Shown here piece after piece: positions 6,975-15,310 of a stretch of 19,556 nt of DNA. Source of the DNA: CAWEYG01 sp050747885 (lineage in GTDB: Bacteria > Acidobacteriota > Thermoanaerobaculia > UBA5066 > DATFVB01). Within the stretch, counting starts at the first letter, position 1. Each line of letters starts with the position of its first letter. The notes under the pieces were generated by a model. That model searched no databases. It was given only the letters and a program-made list of their open reading frames with translations, and was not told where the DNA came from. A program made the translations under genes and the position numbers. Where the stretch lies: assembly GCA_050747885.1 (NCBI GenBank), contig JBOGJO010000252.1:1-19556 (forward strand). Direction: 5' to 3'.

Positions 6975-8242
6975 TTCTCTCCTTCTCGAATCGCCCGAGC
7001 CGACGGGGAGTTGCCGCAGGTCTCTTCGCCGCGTGGATTCTCGGCGGCGGCGTCGTCGCGGCCCAGAGCGAGACGTCCGCCGACCCGAACCCCGATCCGA
7101 TGGCGAGGATGGAAGCAATGCCCGCCATGCCGCATTGGATGACGATGATTCACGGCTATGCTTTCCTGAACGCGAACCGGCAGGCAGGCCCGTCGGGCGG
7201 GCGCGAATTCGAATCCCAGAATCATTTCATGATCGTGGCAATGCGAGCGTGGGCCGGGGGCCGCCTCTCCCTGCTCGGCACCTTCACTCTCGAGCCAGCG
7301 ACGATCCCGGTCGAGGGATCTCGCGAGCTCTTTCAGAGGGGAGAGACCTACCACGACGTTCTCCTCGTGGACCGTCAGCATCCTCATGACCTCTTCGTGC
7401 AACTGGGCGCGGCGTGGGAAAAGGAGAGCGCCGCCGGGAAGATTCGGCTCTCTCTCGCGCCGATCGGCGAGCCGGCGCTCGGGCCGGTCGCGTACCCGCA
7501 CCGTCTCTCGGCTTCCGAAAATCCGACCGCGCCGCTGTCGCACCACAACCAGGACTCGACGCACATCAGCGCGGACGTCGCTTCGGTCTCCTGGAGCCGC
7601 TCGATCTTCACGCTCGAGGCGTCCGCGTTCCACGGCCGCGAGCCCGACGAGAACCGATGGAACATCGAGCAGGGGAGGATCGATTCGTATTCCGGAAGGT
7701 TCTGGGTCCGCCCGACCCCCGAGCTTTCGATTCAAGTTTCCTCCGGGCACCTGGAGCGCCCCGAGAAGATCGAAGCGGGCAATCAGACCCGGTCGACCGC
7801 GTCGATCGGGTACCAGAAGGCGCTTCCGGGCGGATTCATCGCCGCCACGGTGATCGCGGGACGCAACGGGACGCCGGACGGCCCGGAGTGGGGAAATTCG
7901 CTCGAGTGGACCTGGAAATTCGGAGACGTGAATTTTCTCTACGGAAGGGCAGAGTCGGTCGACCGGGATCTCTACGAGTTGACGAACAAACGGCAGAGGC
8001 CCGAAGGCGTCCCCGCGCAGCGAACGTCAATCCAGGCGGCGACGCTCGGATTCGCGAGGGATTTCCCCTGGCTTGCGGAAGCCGAGACGGGGCTCGGCGC
8101 GGACGCGACGATCTATCGATTTACCTCTCGGCTGGACCCGATCTACGGCTCGCACCCGGTCTCGGTTCATGCGTTCCTGCGGATCCGGTTCGGGTCGCAC
8201 GCAGCGGAACCGGGTCGCGAGCACGATCACATGAAGATGTGA
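6971..8242 (+). CDS. Exported beta-barrel-like protein of copper-resistance loci
   Basis: The 423-residue product has a long signal peptide (twin-basic start RPSRRG, cleavage after AAQ near residue 32), then a Met-rich stretch (MARMEAMPAMPHWMTMIHG). The body alternates short hydrophobic and polar strands, as in outer-membrane barrels, and ends in a His/Met tail (EHDHMKM). Conserved-looking blocks include VDRQHPHDLFVQL, GEPALGPVAYPHR, HHNQDSTHIS and FHGREPDENRWNIE. I recognise this pattern from uncharacterised proteins encoded beside copper-resistance genes in proteobacteria. It starts with GTG inside the MerR stop codon (GTGA overlap) without its own Shine-Dalgarno sequence, implying coupled translation. 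An outer-membrane channel or metal-binding barrel is inferred; no reaction can be named. Confidence 0.85.
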   Translation: MILSFSNRPSRRGVAAGLFAAWILGGGVVAAQSETSADPNPDPMARMEAMPAMPHWMTMIHGYAFLNANRQAGPSGGREFESQNHFMIVAMRAWAGGRLSLLGTFTLEPATIPVEGSRELFQRGETYHDVLLVDRQHPHDLFVQLGAAWEKESAAGKIRLSLAPIGEPALGPVAYPHRLSASENPTAPLSHHNQDSTHISADVASVSWSRSIFTLEASAFHGREPDENRWNIEQGRIDSYSGRFWVRPTPELSIQVSSGHLERPEKIEAGNQTRSTASIGYQKALPGGFIAATVIAGRNGTPDGPEWGNSLEWTWKFGDVNFLYGRAESVDRDLYELTNKRQRPEGVPAQRTSIQAATLGFARDFPWLAEAETGLGADATIYRFTSRLDPIYGSHPVSVHAFLRIRFGSHAAEPGREHDHMKM

Positions 8243-8298
8243 ATCAAATTGATGCAAATGTTTCAACGCGGGCGGACCGAAGGGAGTAGGATGAGAGC

Positions 8299-8646
8299 GT
8301 GCTCAAACGCGCCGCTGTCGTTCTGGTCGGGGTCGCCGTTCTTTCCGCGTGGGGAATGCCTTTTCATCCCCCCTGCTGTGGGTTTCGCGACTCCGTGCGA
8401 ACCGCCATCGAATCGAATTGCTGCCCGCTTGAGAACTGCCCGCTCGCTCAGGCCCGGGAAGCCGCCCCCGCGTCGATCGCGAAAGCCTTTTCGTACGATG
8501 CCGGACTTTTCGCGACCCAGCTCGAAATGACGCTCCCGCCGGCTCGCCGGCTCGAATTCTCGGATTCTCCGGCGCTCGTAAATTCCGGTTGGTCTCCTCC
8601 CCGCGAATGCCCCAGTTCGTCGCGCCTGTCCGTCTTCCGAATCTGA
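8299..8646 (+). CDS. Small exported Cys-rich protein
   Basis: The 115-residue product starts with a short hydrophobic leader (MLKRAAVVLVGVAVLSAWG) followed at once by a cysteine cluster: C26-C27, C41-C42 and C47, in HPPCCGF and NCCPLENCP, and one further Cys near residue 103. The remainder is low in recognisable motifs. AGGA lies 7 bases before the GTG start. Such short Cys-containing proteins often precede heavy-metal RND pump genes, and this one lies 60 bases ahead of the TolC-like gene on the same strand, so a periplasmic or membrane-anchored metal-binding role is a reasonable inference. I do not recognise a named family with confidence. The coding call rests on position, leader and start signals. 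Confidence 0.65.
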   Translation: MLKRAAVVLVGVAVLSAWGMPFHPPCCGFRDSVRTAIESNCCPLENCPLAQAREAAPASIAKAFSYDAGLFATQLEMTLPPARRLEFSDSPALVNSGWSPPRECPSSSRLSVFRI

Positions 8647-8706
8647 TCCCGCCTTTCCCGGGTCGATAGCCCGAATCCCTCCCACGATCTGGAAGAGGAG
8701 TCTGTG

Positions 8707-9990
8707 ATGTGGATGCCTTTGCTCTTCGGAGCGTTGGTCTTGAGCTCAGCGAACATTCCGGCGCGAGCGTCGGACTGGCAGGAGACGCTTTCCGATGCGA
8801 TTCGGATCGCGACGTCGGCAAACCCGGAATTGTCGGGAATGGACGCGGAGATTCGTGCCTGGCGGGAGCGAGCGCGCCAGGCAGATTCGTTGCCGGACCC
8901 GAATCTCTCCATGGGCGCGGTGAACGTGCCCACGAATCTTTCTTTCGCCGAGGATCCGATGACGATGAAGGAGGTCAGTCTCTCCCAAACGCTTCTCCCG
9001 GCGGGCATGCGCGCTGCTTCCCGGCTCGCCGCCCTTGCCGGCGCGGAGGCGATCGAGCGGGAACACATGCACCACGTGGATGAGGTTGCCGCGCGAACGG
9101 CGCGTGCGTTCTTCGACATCGCCGCCCTCGATGAGAGGCTCGCCATCGCGAAGGAAACGAGAGGCCTCCTCGACGACGACAGCCGGGCGGCCGAGGAGCG
9201 GTATCGGGTGGGGCGCGGCGCGCAGGCGGATCTCCTTCGCGCGAGCCTCGAAAAGCTCCGGGTTACCCGGGAGATCGCCGGGATGGAAGGCGAGCGCCGC
9301 GCTTCCGCCGCCGATTTCAACGCCCTTCTTGCGCGGCCCGCGGACGCCGACGTGCCGCCCATCGCCGGAATCCATCCTGATGAGTCCGTGCCCGAAAGGG
9401 CGAGGTTCCTCGCGCGCGCTCTCTCGGAGAGTCCCGCCCTGCGTCACGACGACGCCGGGATCGAGCGGGCCGCGCAGGAGGCGCGCCGGGCCCGGCTGGA
9501 ACGGCGTCCGGTGTGGAGCCTTTCCGCCATGTACGGCGAGAGGGCGCATCGGGACGACATGGTTTCCGCGACGGTAGGTCTTTCGCTTCCGTTCTTCCAT
9601 CCGGCCCGGCTGTCGGCCAGGGCCGCCGAAGCGGACGCGATGCTCGAGGCGGCGCGCGCCGAGCGCGCCAGCGCCGAAAACCGCCTTCGGGGCGAAGTCG
9701 AGGCGGCTCTCGCGCGGCTCGCGAGCGACGTGCGCCAGGCGCGCCTCTACCGGGATTCGATCCTGCCGGAGGCCGAGATGAATTCGCGCGCTGCGCGAGA
9801 GGCGTACTCGGTGGGCACGATCGACTTCGCGACGCTGGTGGCCGCGTCGGTGGATCTGGCAACGTTTCGATCCGAGTACGCCGACCGCCTCGCTTCGATC
9901 GGTCGCGACCGCGCGGACCTTCAGGTGGCCGCGGGCGTTCCCCTTCTCCCCGGGACTCCCGGGATGGAGCACGAGCATGAATCGCCCTAG
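8707..9990 (+). CDS. TolC-family outer-membrane efflux factor (CusC/CzcC-like)
   Basis: The 427-residue protein is the outer-membrane channel of the tripartite pump. A signal peptide ends at about ARA-SDW (residues 20-21). Two OEP repeats follow, each with long amphipathic coiled-coil helices: the first holds SANPEL, PDPNLSMG and SLSQTLLPAGMR, the second SESPALR, a strand YGERAHRDDMVSATVGLSLPF, and the closing AREAYSVGTIDFATLVAA, a typical OEP motif. There is no lipobox cysteine, so unlike E. coli CusC it is not expected to be lipidated. The C-terminus ends MEHEHESP, a small His/Met tag. GAGGAG (8695-8700) favours the ATG at 8707 over the GTG one codon earlier. It overlaps the adaptor gene by 14 bases. 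Confidence 0.92.
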   Translation: MWMPLLFGALVLSSANIPARASDWQETLSDAIRIATSANPELSGMDAEIRAWRERARQADSLPDPNLSMGAVNVPTNLSFAEDPMTMKEVSLSQTLLPAGMRAASRLAALAGAEAIEREHMHHVDEVAARTARAFFDIAALDERLAIAKETRGLLDDDSRAAEERYRVGRGAQADLLRASLEKLRVTREIAGMEGERRASAADFNALLARPADADVPPIAGIHPDESVPERARFLARALSESPALRHDDAGIERAAQEARRARLERRPVWSLSAMYGERAHRDDMVSATVGLSLPFFHPARLSARAAEADAMLEAARAERASAENRLRGEVEAALARLASDVRQARLYRDSILPEAEMNSRAAREAYSVGTIDFATLVAASVDLATFRSEYADRLASIGRDRADLQVAAGVPLLPGTPGMEHEHESP

Positions 9991-11326
9991 TCGAATCGTC
10001 TTCGCCGCAGCCTTCGGCGCGTCGTTCCTTCTGATCGGGTATCTGGGAGGGCGCGCTCGTCATCCCTCATCCGCCGTCGGGCCGGCTCGCGAGCCGCGAC
10101 TCGCGGTTCGCAACCGGGAGGTCCTCTACTGGTACGACCCGATGAAGCCGGAACTGCACTTCGATCATCCGGGCAGGTCGCCGTTCATGGACATGGATCT
10201 TGTCGCGAAATACGCCGACGAGAAGGCGGGAGCAGCCGGCAGGGCTCCGTTGGGGTCCTCGGTCGTTCGGATTCCGCTCGAACGGCGCCAGGAGATCGGC
10301 GTGACGACAGTCAGGATCGGGCTGAGCGTCATCCGGCAAGCGATCGAGACGAGCGGCGTCGTGGCGGAGGACGAAAGGCGCGTTCACTCGGTGAACGCGA
10401 AATTTTCCGGCTACGTTGAAAGGCTTTATGTGGACCAAACGGGACAGACCGTGCGGAAGGGACGGCCGCTCCTTTCAATCTACAGCCCCGACCTCGTGGC
10501 GACGGAGCGGGAGCTGCTGCTCGCCGTCGAGAACGTTCGTCGGCTTTCCGAAGCCTCCGACAGCGACGCGGCGTCCGATGCGCGGGCTCTTCTTGAGTCA
10601 ACGAGACAGCGTCTTCGCTTCTGGGACATCTCCGGCGCGGAAATCCGGCGCATCGAAGCGACGGGCGAGGTCTCGAAGGATCTCGTCCTGCCTTCTCCCG
10701 TCTCGGGCATCGTTTTGAAGAAGGATGCGCTCCCCGGAATGGCGGTCAGCGCGGGCGAGCCGCTTTACACCGTTGCGGATCTTTCCGAGGTCTGGGTGCT
10801 GGCCGACCTCTATCAATCGGAGTTGGGGATGACCGCGCCGGGCGATGAAGCCACGTTGAATACGTCGTTTCTGCCCGGCGAGAAGTTTGTCGGGCGCGTC
10901 GACTTCGTCTATCCGACACTTGCCGAGGCGACGCGGACGGTCAAGGTTCGCATCGTGATTCCCAACCCGAACGGCGCGTTGAAGCCGGGGATGTTCGTCC
11001 GTGTGGCTCTGACCGGGAAGGGGAAAGAGGTCCTCGCTGTCCCTCGCTCGGCGTTGATTCAGACGGGCGAGCGGCAAATCGCCTTCGTCGAAGAATCCCC
11101 GGGCGTCTATGCGCCCCGGGAGGTGAAAACGGGAATGAGGGGGGTCGATTCCGTCGAGGTCCTTTCAGGCCTTTCGGACGGAGAAAGAGTCGTGGTCTCG
11201 GCGAATTTCCTGATCGATTCGGAGTCGCAGATCGGCGCGGTCGGCCAGGCGCCCGCGGGCTCTTCCGGTCAGCCGGCGCAGCCGTTGACTCGGAAACCAG
11301 AGGACTCGCAGGAGCAGCAGAAATGA
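9977..11326 (+). CDS. cusB: RND efflux periplasmic adaptor, CusB-like with heavy-metal-binding domain
   Basis: The 449-residue adaptor links the inner-membrane pump to the outer-membrane channel and hands over metal. One N-terminal membrane anchor or signal (residues 7-24) precedes a heavy-metal-binding domain at about 50-80 with WYDPM and SPFMDMDLVAKYADE. Its methionines M56, M71 and M73 have exactly the spacing of the three Cu(I)/Ag(I)-binding methionines of E. coli CusB. Then come the barrel-sandwich half motif (SGYVERLYVDQTGQTVRKG), an alpha-hairpin, the second half (SPVSGIVLKKDALPGMAVSAGEPLY), and beta-barrel and membrane-proximal domains (PGEKFVGRVDFVYP, GALKPGMFVRV). GGAG lies 7 bases ahead of the ATG. 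The 3' end overlaps the pump gene by ATGA. The symbol follows family and methionine conservation, not tested function. Confidence 0.93.
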   Translation: MNRPSRIVFAAAFGASFLLIGYLGGRARHPSSAVGPAREPRLAVRNREVLYWYDPMKPELHFDHPGRSPFMDMDLVAKYADEKAGAAGRAPLGSSVVRIPLERRQEIGVTTVRIGLSVIRQAIETSGVVAEDERRVHSVNAKFSGYVERLYVDQTGQTVRKGRPLLSIYSPDLVATERELLLAVENVRRLSEASDSDAASDARALLESTRQRLRFWDISGAEIRRIEATGEVSKDLVLPSPVSGIVLKKDALPGMAVSAGEPLYTVADLSEVWVLADLYQSELGMTAPGDEATLNTSFLPGEKFVGRVDFVYPTLAEATRTVKVRIVIPNPNGALKPGMFVRVALTGKGKEVLAVPRSALIQTGERQIAFVEESPGVYAPREVKTGMRGVDSVEVLSGLSDGERVVVSANFLIDSESQIGAVGQAPAGSSGQPAQPLTRKPEDSQEQQK

Positions 11327-14300
11327 TCGAAAGACTGATCGCGCTCTGCGTCCGAAACAAGTTTCTGACGGTCCTCTTCGTCGCGGCCTTCTTTGGCGCG
11401 GGCCTCTGGGCCCTGAGGCACATTCCCCTGGACGCGCTTCCCGACCTCTCGGAAGTTCAGGTGATCGTCTACACGAACTGGGAAGGACAGAGCCCGAACC
11501 TGATCGAGGATCAAGTGACCTTTCCCATCGTGTCGGCGCTTGTGTCGGCGCCATGCGTCAAAACGGTGCGCGGCTATTCCTTTTTCGGGTACTCCTACGT
11601 CTACGTCATCTTCCAGGACAGGACCGACCTGTACTGGGCGAGGAGCCGCGTCCTCGAGTATCTGAACGGGCTCAAGAGCCAGCTTCCCGCCGGCGTGAAC
11701 CCCAATCTCGGCCCTGACGCCACTGGAGTCGGGTGGGGCTTCGAGTACGTCCTCGTGGACAAGAGTGGAAAAAATTCCCTCGCCGATCTCCGAACGTTCC
11801 AGGACTGGGACCTCTCGTACTGGCTCCGCGCAGTTCCCGGCGTCGCGGAAGTCTCTTCGGCCGGCGGATTTCAGAAGCAATACCAGGTCGAGGTCGATCC
11901 GACGAAGCTTGCGAGCTATGGCGTTGGCCTGCCCCAGGTTCTGGAGGCGATCCGGCAAGCCAACGGCGATGTCGGCGGCCGCGTCGTGGAATGGAGCGGG
12001 CGCGAATACATGGTGCGCGGCCGCGGATACATCCGCGGTCTCGAGGACCTGCGGCGGGTCCCCGTCCGGGCGCGGGCGTCGACCGGCACGCCGGTGTATC
12101 TCTCCGACGTCGCGGCGATCCACCTCGGGCCGGAGATGCGTCGGGGCGTCATCGATTGGAACGGGGAGGGCGAGGCCGTTGCCGGCGTCGTGGTCGTTCG
12201 GGCCGGCGAAAATGTCGCGAACGTGATCGAAGCCGTCAAGAAAAAAATCGCCGCGGTGCGCTCTTCGTTTCCTCCGGGGATCGAGCTTCGGATCGCCTAT
12301 GACCGTTCGGAGCTGATTCGCCGCGCCATCAACACGCTGAAGCACACGCTGATCGAAGAGGTCGTGGTCGTGGCGTTCGTCGTCCTCATCTTTCTGTTTC
12401 ATTTTCGCTCGGCGCTCGTGCCGATCACTGTTCTCCCGATCGCAATCGTCGTGTCTTTCCTTCCGATGGCGCTGCTCCACGTCTCCTCCAACATCATGTC
12501 GTTGGGGGGACTCGCGCTGGCGATCGGCGTGCTCATCGACGCTTCGATCGTCATGGTCGAGAACGCCCACCGGCATCTTGCGGCGGCCGACCCGGCCGGC
12601 GGCGCGGCGGGGCGCGAAGCGGCGATCGTGTCGGCGGCCCAACAGGTGGGGCGCGCGATTTTCTTCTCGCTCGTCATCATCGTCGTCTCTTTCCTGCCCG
12701 TGTTCCTTCTGACCGGCGAGGAGGGGAGGCTCTTCCATCCCCTTGCATTCACGAAAACGTTCGCGATCTCGGCTGCCTCGATCCTGTCGATCACCCTGGT
12801 GCCGATCCTCATGACGACCTGGATGCGAGGTCGGATCCGGTCCGAGGACGACAACCCGGCGGCTCTGTACTCGCGGAGGCTCTATACGCCGGTTCTGAAC
12901 CTGGCGCTGAGATTTCCGAAGGCGACGCTCGGGATCAATTTTCTGCTCGTCCTGGCGGTCATTCCCCTTGCGCTCTCGCTCGGGTCGGAGTTCATGCCTC
13001 CTCTGCGGGAGGGATCGCTGATGTACATGCCAACGGGGCTTCCGATGATGTCGGTCGAGCAGGCAAGGGAAATTCTGGTCAAGACCGACGGAATCATCAA
13101 GACGTTTCCGGAGGTCGAATCGGTTCTCGGCAAGGCGGGAAAATTCGAAAGCTCGACGGACCCGGCTCCTCTCGAGATGTTCGAGACCACGATTGTTCTG
13201 AAGCCTCGAAAGACGTGGCCGAAAACCTTCCATCCTCGATGGTATTCGAACTGGCCGGCCCCGTTCCGGCCGCTGTTGCGACGCGCCTGGCCCGAAGTTC
13301 GGGCTCGGACGACGGCCGAGCTGCTCGCCGCTCTCAACGAAAGGCTTCAGATCCCCGGAATGCCCGTGGCCTGGACGCAGCCAATTCGCAACCGGCTCGA
13401 TATGCTCGCCACGGGCGTGCGCACGAAAGTCGGAGTGAAGGTCCAAGGCGCCAATTACAACGTCATCGAAACCGTCTGCCTGGAGATCGAGAACGCGCTC
13501 TCGAATCTTCCGGGCGCGCGCAGCGTCTATGCCGAGAGGACGAACGGAGGGTCGTACCTCGACTTCACGGTCGATCGTGACGCGGCCGCCCGCGACGGGC
13601 TTTCGGTCGGAGAAATCGAAAGCACTCTCGAGGCGGCCGCTGGCGGCAGGATCGTCACGACCACGGTTGAAGGAAGGCGGCGCTTCACGGTTCTCGTGCG
13701 GTATTCGCGGGACTTTCGGAGCGATCTGGAATCGTTGCGGAGAATACTCGTGATGGCGCCCGACGGCGCGTACGTCCCGATCGGTCAGGTCGCGCAAATC
13801 CGATTCGCTTCCGGGCCGCCGATGTTTCGCGACGAAGACGGCCGGCTCACCGGCATCGTTTACGTGGACACCGACGCTTCCGACCTGGCGGGCTTCGTCC
13901 GGGCCGCGAAGCGGCGCATCGAGTCGCGCGTGACGGTGCCTTCGGGGGTCACGCTCGATTGGACGGGTCAGTACGAGTTCCAGATCCATGCGCGAAAAAC
14001 TCTCCAGACTGTGCTTCCGGTCGTGCTTGGGGCGATCTTCGTGCTTCTGACGATGACCTTCCGGTCGACGTCGGAGGCCGCCATCGTCATGCTTTCTGTG
14101 CTCTACGCGATGACCGGCGGCGTGATCCTGCAGTGGCTCCTCGGATACGACTTCTCCGTTGCGGTGTGGATTGGCTACATCGCACTCTACGGAATTGCCG
14201 TCGAAACCGGAGTCATCATGGTGATCTACCTGCACGAGGCGCTCGATCGCCGCCTGAACGCGGGCGGCGTGACGCGAGAAGACATCCTGGAGGCCACCCG

Positions 14301-14553
14301 GGAAGGGTCGGTGATGCGGCTCCGGCCGAAACTGATGACCGTCTGCGCGGCGACTCTTTCACTTGTGCCGATCTTCTGGTCGACGGGAACGGGGTCCGAA
14401 GTCATGCGGCCGATCGCGGCCCCGATCGTCGGCGGCATGGTCACCTCGACGGTTCATGTCCTGCTCGTCACCCCTGTCATTTTTTTCATGATGAAAGAGC
14501 GGGCTCGGAAGAAAGGAACTCTGCGCGCGTCGCGGATGGGCCCCGGCGTATGA
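11323..14553 (+). CDS. cusA: CusA/CzcA-family heavy-metal RND pump, predicted Cu(I)/Ag(I)
   Basis: The 1076-residue protein is the proton-driven inner-membrane pump. The layout is standard: TM1 at about 14-32, a large periplasmic domain, TM2-6 at about 340-500, a second periplasmic domain, and TM8-12 at about 900-1065. The proton-relay residues of E. coli CusA (D405, E939, K984) align with D406, E961 and K1003. The three methionines of the Cu(I)/Ag(I) path (E. coli M573, M623, M672) align with M569 (LMYMP), M619 (APLEM) and M694 (RLDML). Between the last two there are about 26 extra residues, rich in Trp/Pro/Arg, an insertion known from other heavy-metal RND pumps. AGGAG 8 bases upstream and the ATGA overlap with cusB show coupled translation. 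Copper or silver is far likelier than zinc, cobalt or nickel because of the methionines. Confidence 0.95.
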   Translation: MIERLIALCVRNKFLTVLFVAAFFGAGLWALRHIPLDALPDLSEVQVIVYTNWEGQSPNLIEDQVTFPIVSALVSAPCVKTVRGYSFFGYSYVYVIFQDRTDLYWARSRVLEYLNGLKSQLPAGVNPNLGPDATGVGWGFEYVLVDKSGKNSLADLRTFQDWDLSYWLRAVPGVAEVSSAGGFQKQYQVEVDPTKLASYGVGLPQVLEAIRQANGDVGGRVVEWSGREYMVRGRGYIRGLEDLRRVPVRARASTGTPVYLSDVAAIHLGPEMRRGVIDWNGEGEAVAGVVVVRAGENVANVIEAVKKKIAAVRSSFPPGIELRIAYDRSELIRRAINTLKHTLIEEVVVVAFVVLIFLFHFRSALVPITVLPIAIVVSFLPMALLHVSSNIMSLGGLALAIGVLIDASIVMVENAHRHLAAADPAGGAAGREAAIVSAAQQVGRAIFFSLVIIVVSFLPVFLLTGEEGRLFHPLAFTKTFAISAASILSITLVPILMTTWMRGRIRSEDDNPAALYSRRLYTPVLNLALRFPKATLGINFLLVLAVIPLALSLGSEFMPPLREGSLMYMPTGLPMMSVEQAREILVKTDGIIKTFPEVESVLGKAGKFESSTDPAPLEMFETTIVLKPRKTWPKTFHPRWYSNWPAPFRPLLRRAWPEVRARTTAELLAALNERLQIPGMPVAWTQPIRNRLDMLATGVRTKVGVKVQGANYNVIETVCLEIENALSNLPGARSVYAERTNGGSYLDFTVDRDAAARDGLSVGEIESTLEAAAGGRIVTTTVEGRRRFTVLVRYSRDFRSDLESLRRILVMAPDGAYVPIGQVAQIRFASGPPMFRDEDGRLTGIVYVDTDASDLAGFVRAAKRRIESRVTVPSGVTLDWTGQYEFQIHARKTLQTVLPVVLGAIFVLLTMTFRSTSEAAIVMLSVLYAMTGGVILQWLLGYDFSVAVWIGYIALYGIAVETGVIMVIYLHEALDRRLNAGGVTREDILEATREGSVMRLRPKLMTVCAATLSLVPIFWSTGTGSEVMRPIAAPIVGGMVTSTVHVLLVTPVIFFMMKERARKKGTLRASRMGPGV

Positions 14554-14560
14554 TCGCGCC

Positions 14561-15310
14561 ATGATTCGGGTCGAAAAAGACGGTGAGATCGCGGTCCTTC
14601 GCATGGACGACGGCAAAGCGAACGCGATGCAGGAGCGTTTTTTCGCCGACCTCGACCGCGCTTTCGACGGCGCCGCCGGCGCTGCGGCCGTCGTCGTCGC
14701 CGGCAACGGGAAATTCTTCAGCGGGGGGCTCGACCTGCCGGCCCTTTCCGCCGCCGGTCGAGCGGAGGTCGAGAAGGCGCTCGAGCACCTTCACCGCACG
14801 ATGATGCGGATCTTCCTGTGGCCCGCGCCGGTCGTGTGCGCGGTCAACGGGCATGCGATTGCGGGAGGCTGCGTCCTCGCGCTTCAGGGAGACGTCCGGC
14901 TCATGGCCGACGGGGCCTTCAAGATCGGGTTGAACGAGGTGAACCTCGGCGTGGGGCTGCCGGTTTTCGTCTTCGAGACGCTCCGCTGCCAGGTTTCACC
15001 GGCTCTTCTGCGCCGGATCGCGCTCGAGGGGATGCTTTTTGCGCCGCCGGAGGCTCTCGATGCCGGTCTCATCGACGCGGTCGTCCCGCCGGGAGACATC
15101 CTTCGGGCCGCCGTCGAAAAGGCCAGGAGCCTTTCTGAAATCCCGCCGGGCGCTTATGCGCAGGTCAAGGGGCTCCTGAGAAATTCCGCGGCCGAGGCCA
15201 TCGATCGAGCCTTCGAGCGGAACTCGCGCGAATGGGTCGAGCTGTGGTTTTCTTCAGAGGCGCAGGGGCGGATCGGCGAGATCGTCGCGAAACTCAAGAA
15301 CCGTCCCTAA
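14561..15310 (+). CDS. Enoyl-CoA hydratase/isomerase family (delta3,delta2-enoyl-CoA isomerase-like)
   Basis: The 249-residue protein is a single-domain crotonase. The oxyanion-hole elements are GKFFSGGLDL (about residues 48-57) and HAIAGGCVLAL (about 94-105). In enoyl-CoA hydratases two glutamates are used; here the first position is not Glu (GGCVLAL in place of GGGCELAM) while the second is present at E126 (IGLNEVNLGVGLP). That pattern, with LNE and the later LLF.PPEAL..G..D.VVP motif, matches delta3,delta2-enoyl-CoA isomerases such as human ECI1, so isomerisation of unsaturated acyl-CoAs is more likely than hydration. It starts 7 bases after the cusA stop without a clear ribosome binding site, so it is probably translated with the pump transcript. 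A role in metal resistance is not obvious; it may just read through from the operon. Confidence 0.88.
   Translation: MIRVEKDGEIAVLRMDDGKANAMQERFFADLDRAFDGAAGAAAVVVAGNGKFFSGGLDLPALSAAGRAEVEKALEHLHRTMMRIFLWPAPVVCAVNGHAIAGGCVLALQGDVRLMADGAFKIGLNEVNLGVGLPVFVFETLRCQVSPALLRRIALEGMLFAPPEALDAGLIDAVVPPGDILRAAVEKARSLSEIPPGAYAQVKGLLRNSAAEAIDRAFERNSREWVELWFSSEAQGRIGEIVAKLKNRP

Noticed and set aside
11269..14235. A 988-codon open frame on the minus strand opposite the pump gene
   Set aside because: It mirrors cusA, its product is an Arg/Asp/His-rich string without domains, and long antisense frames are expected in GC-rich coding DNA.
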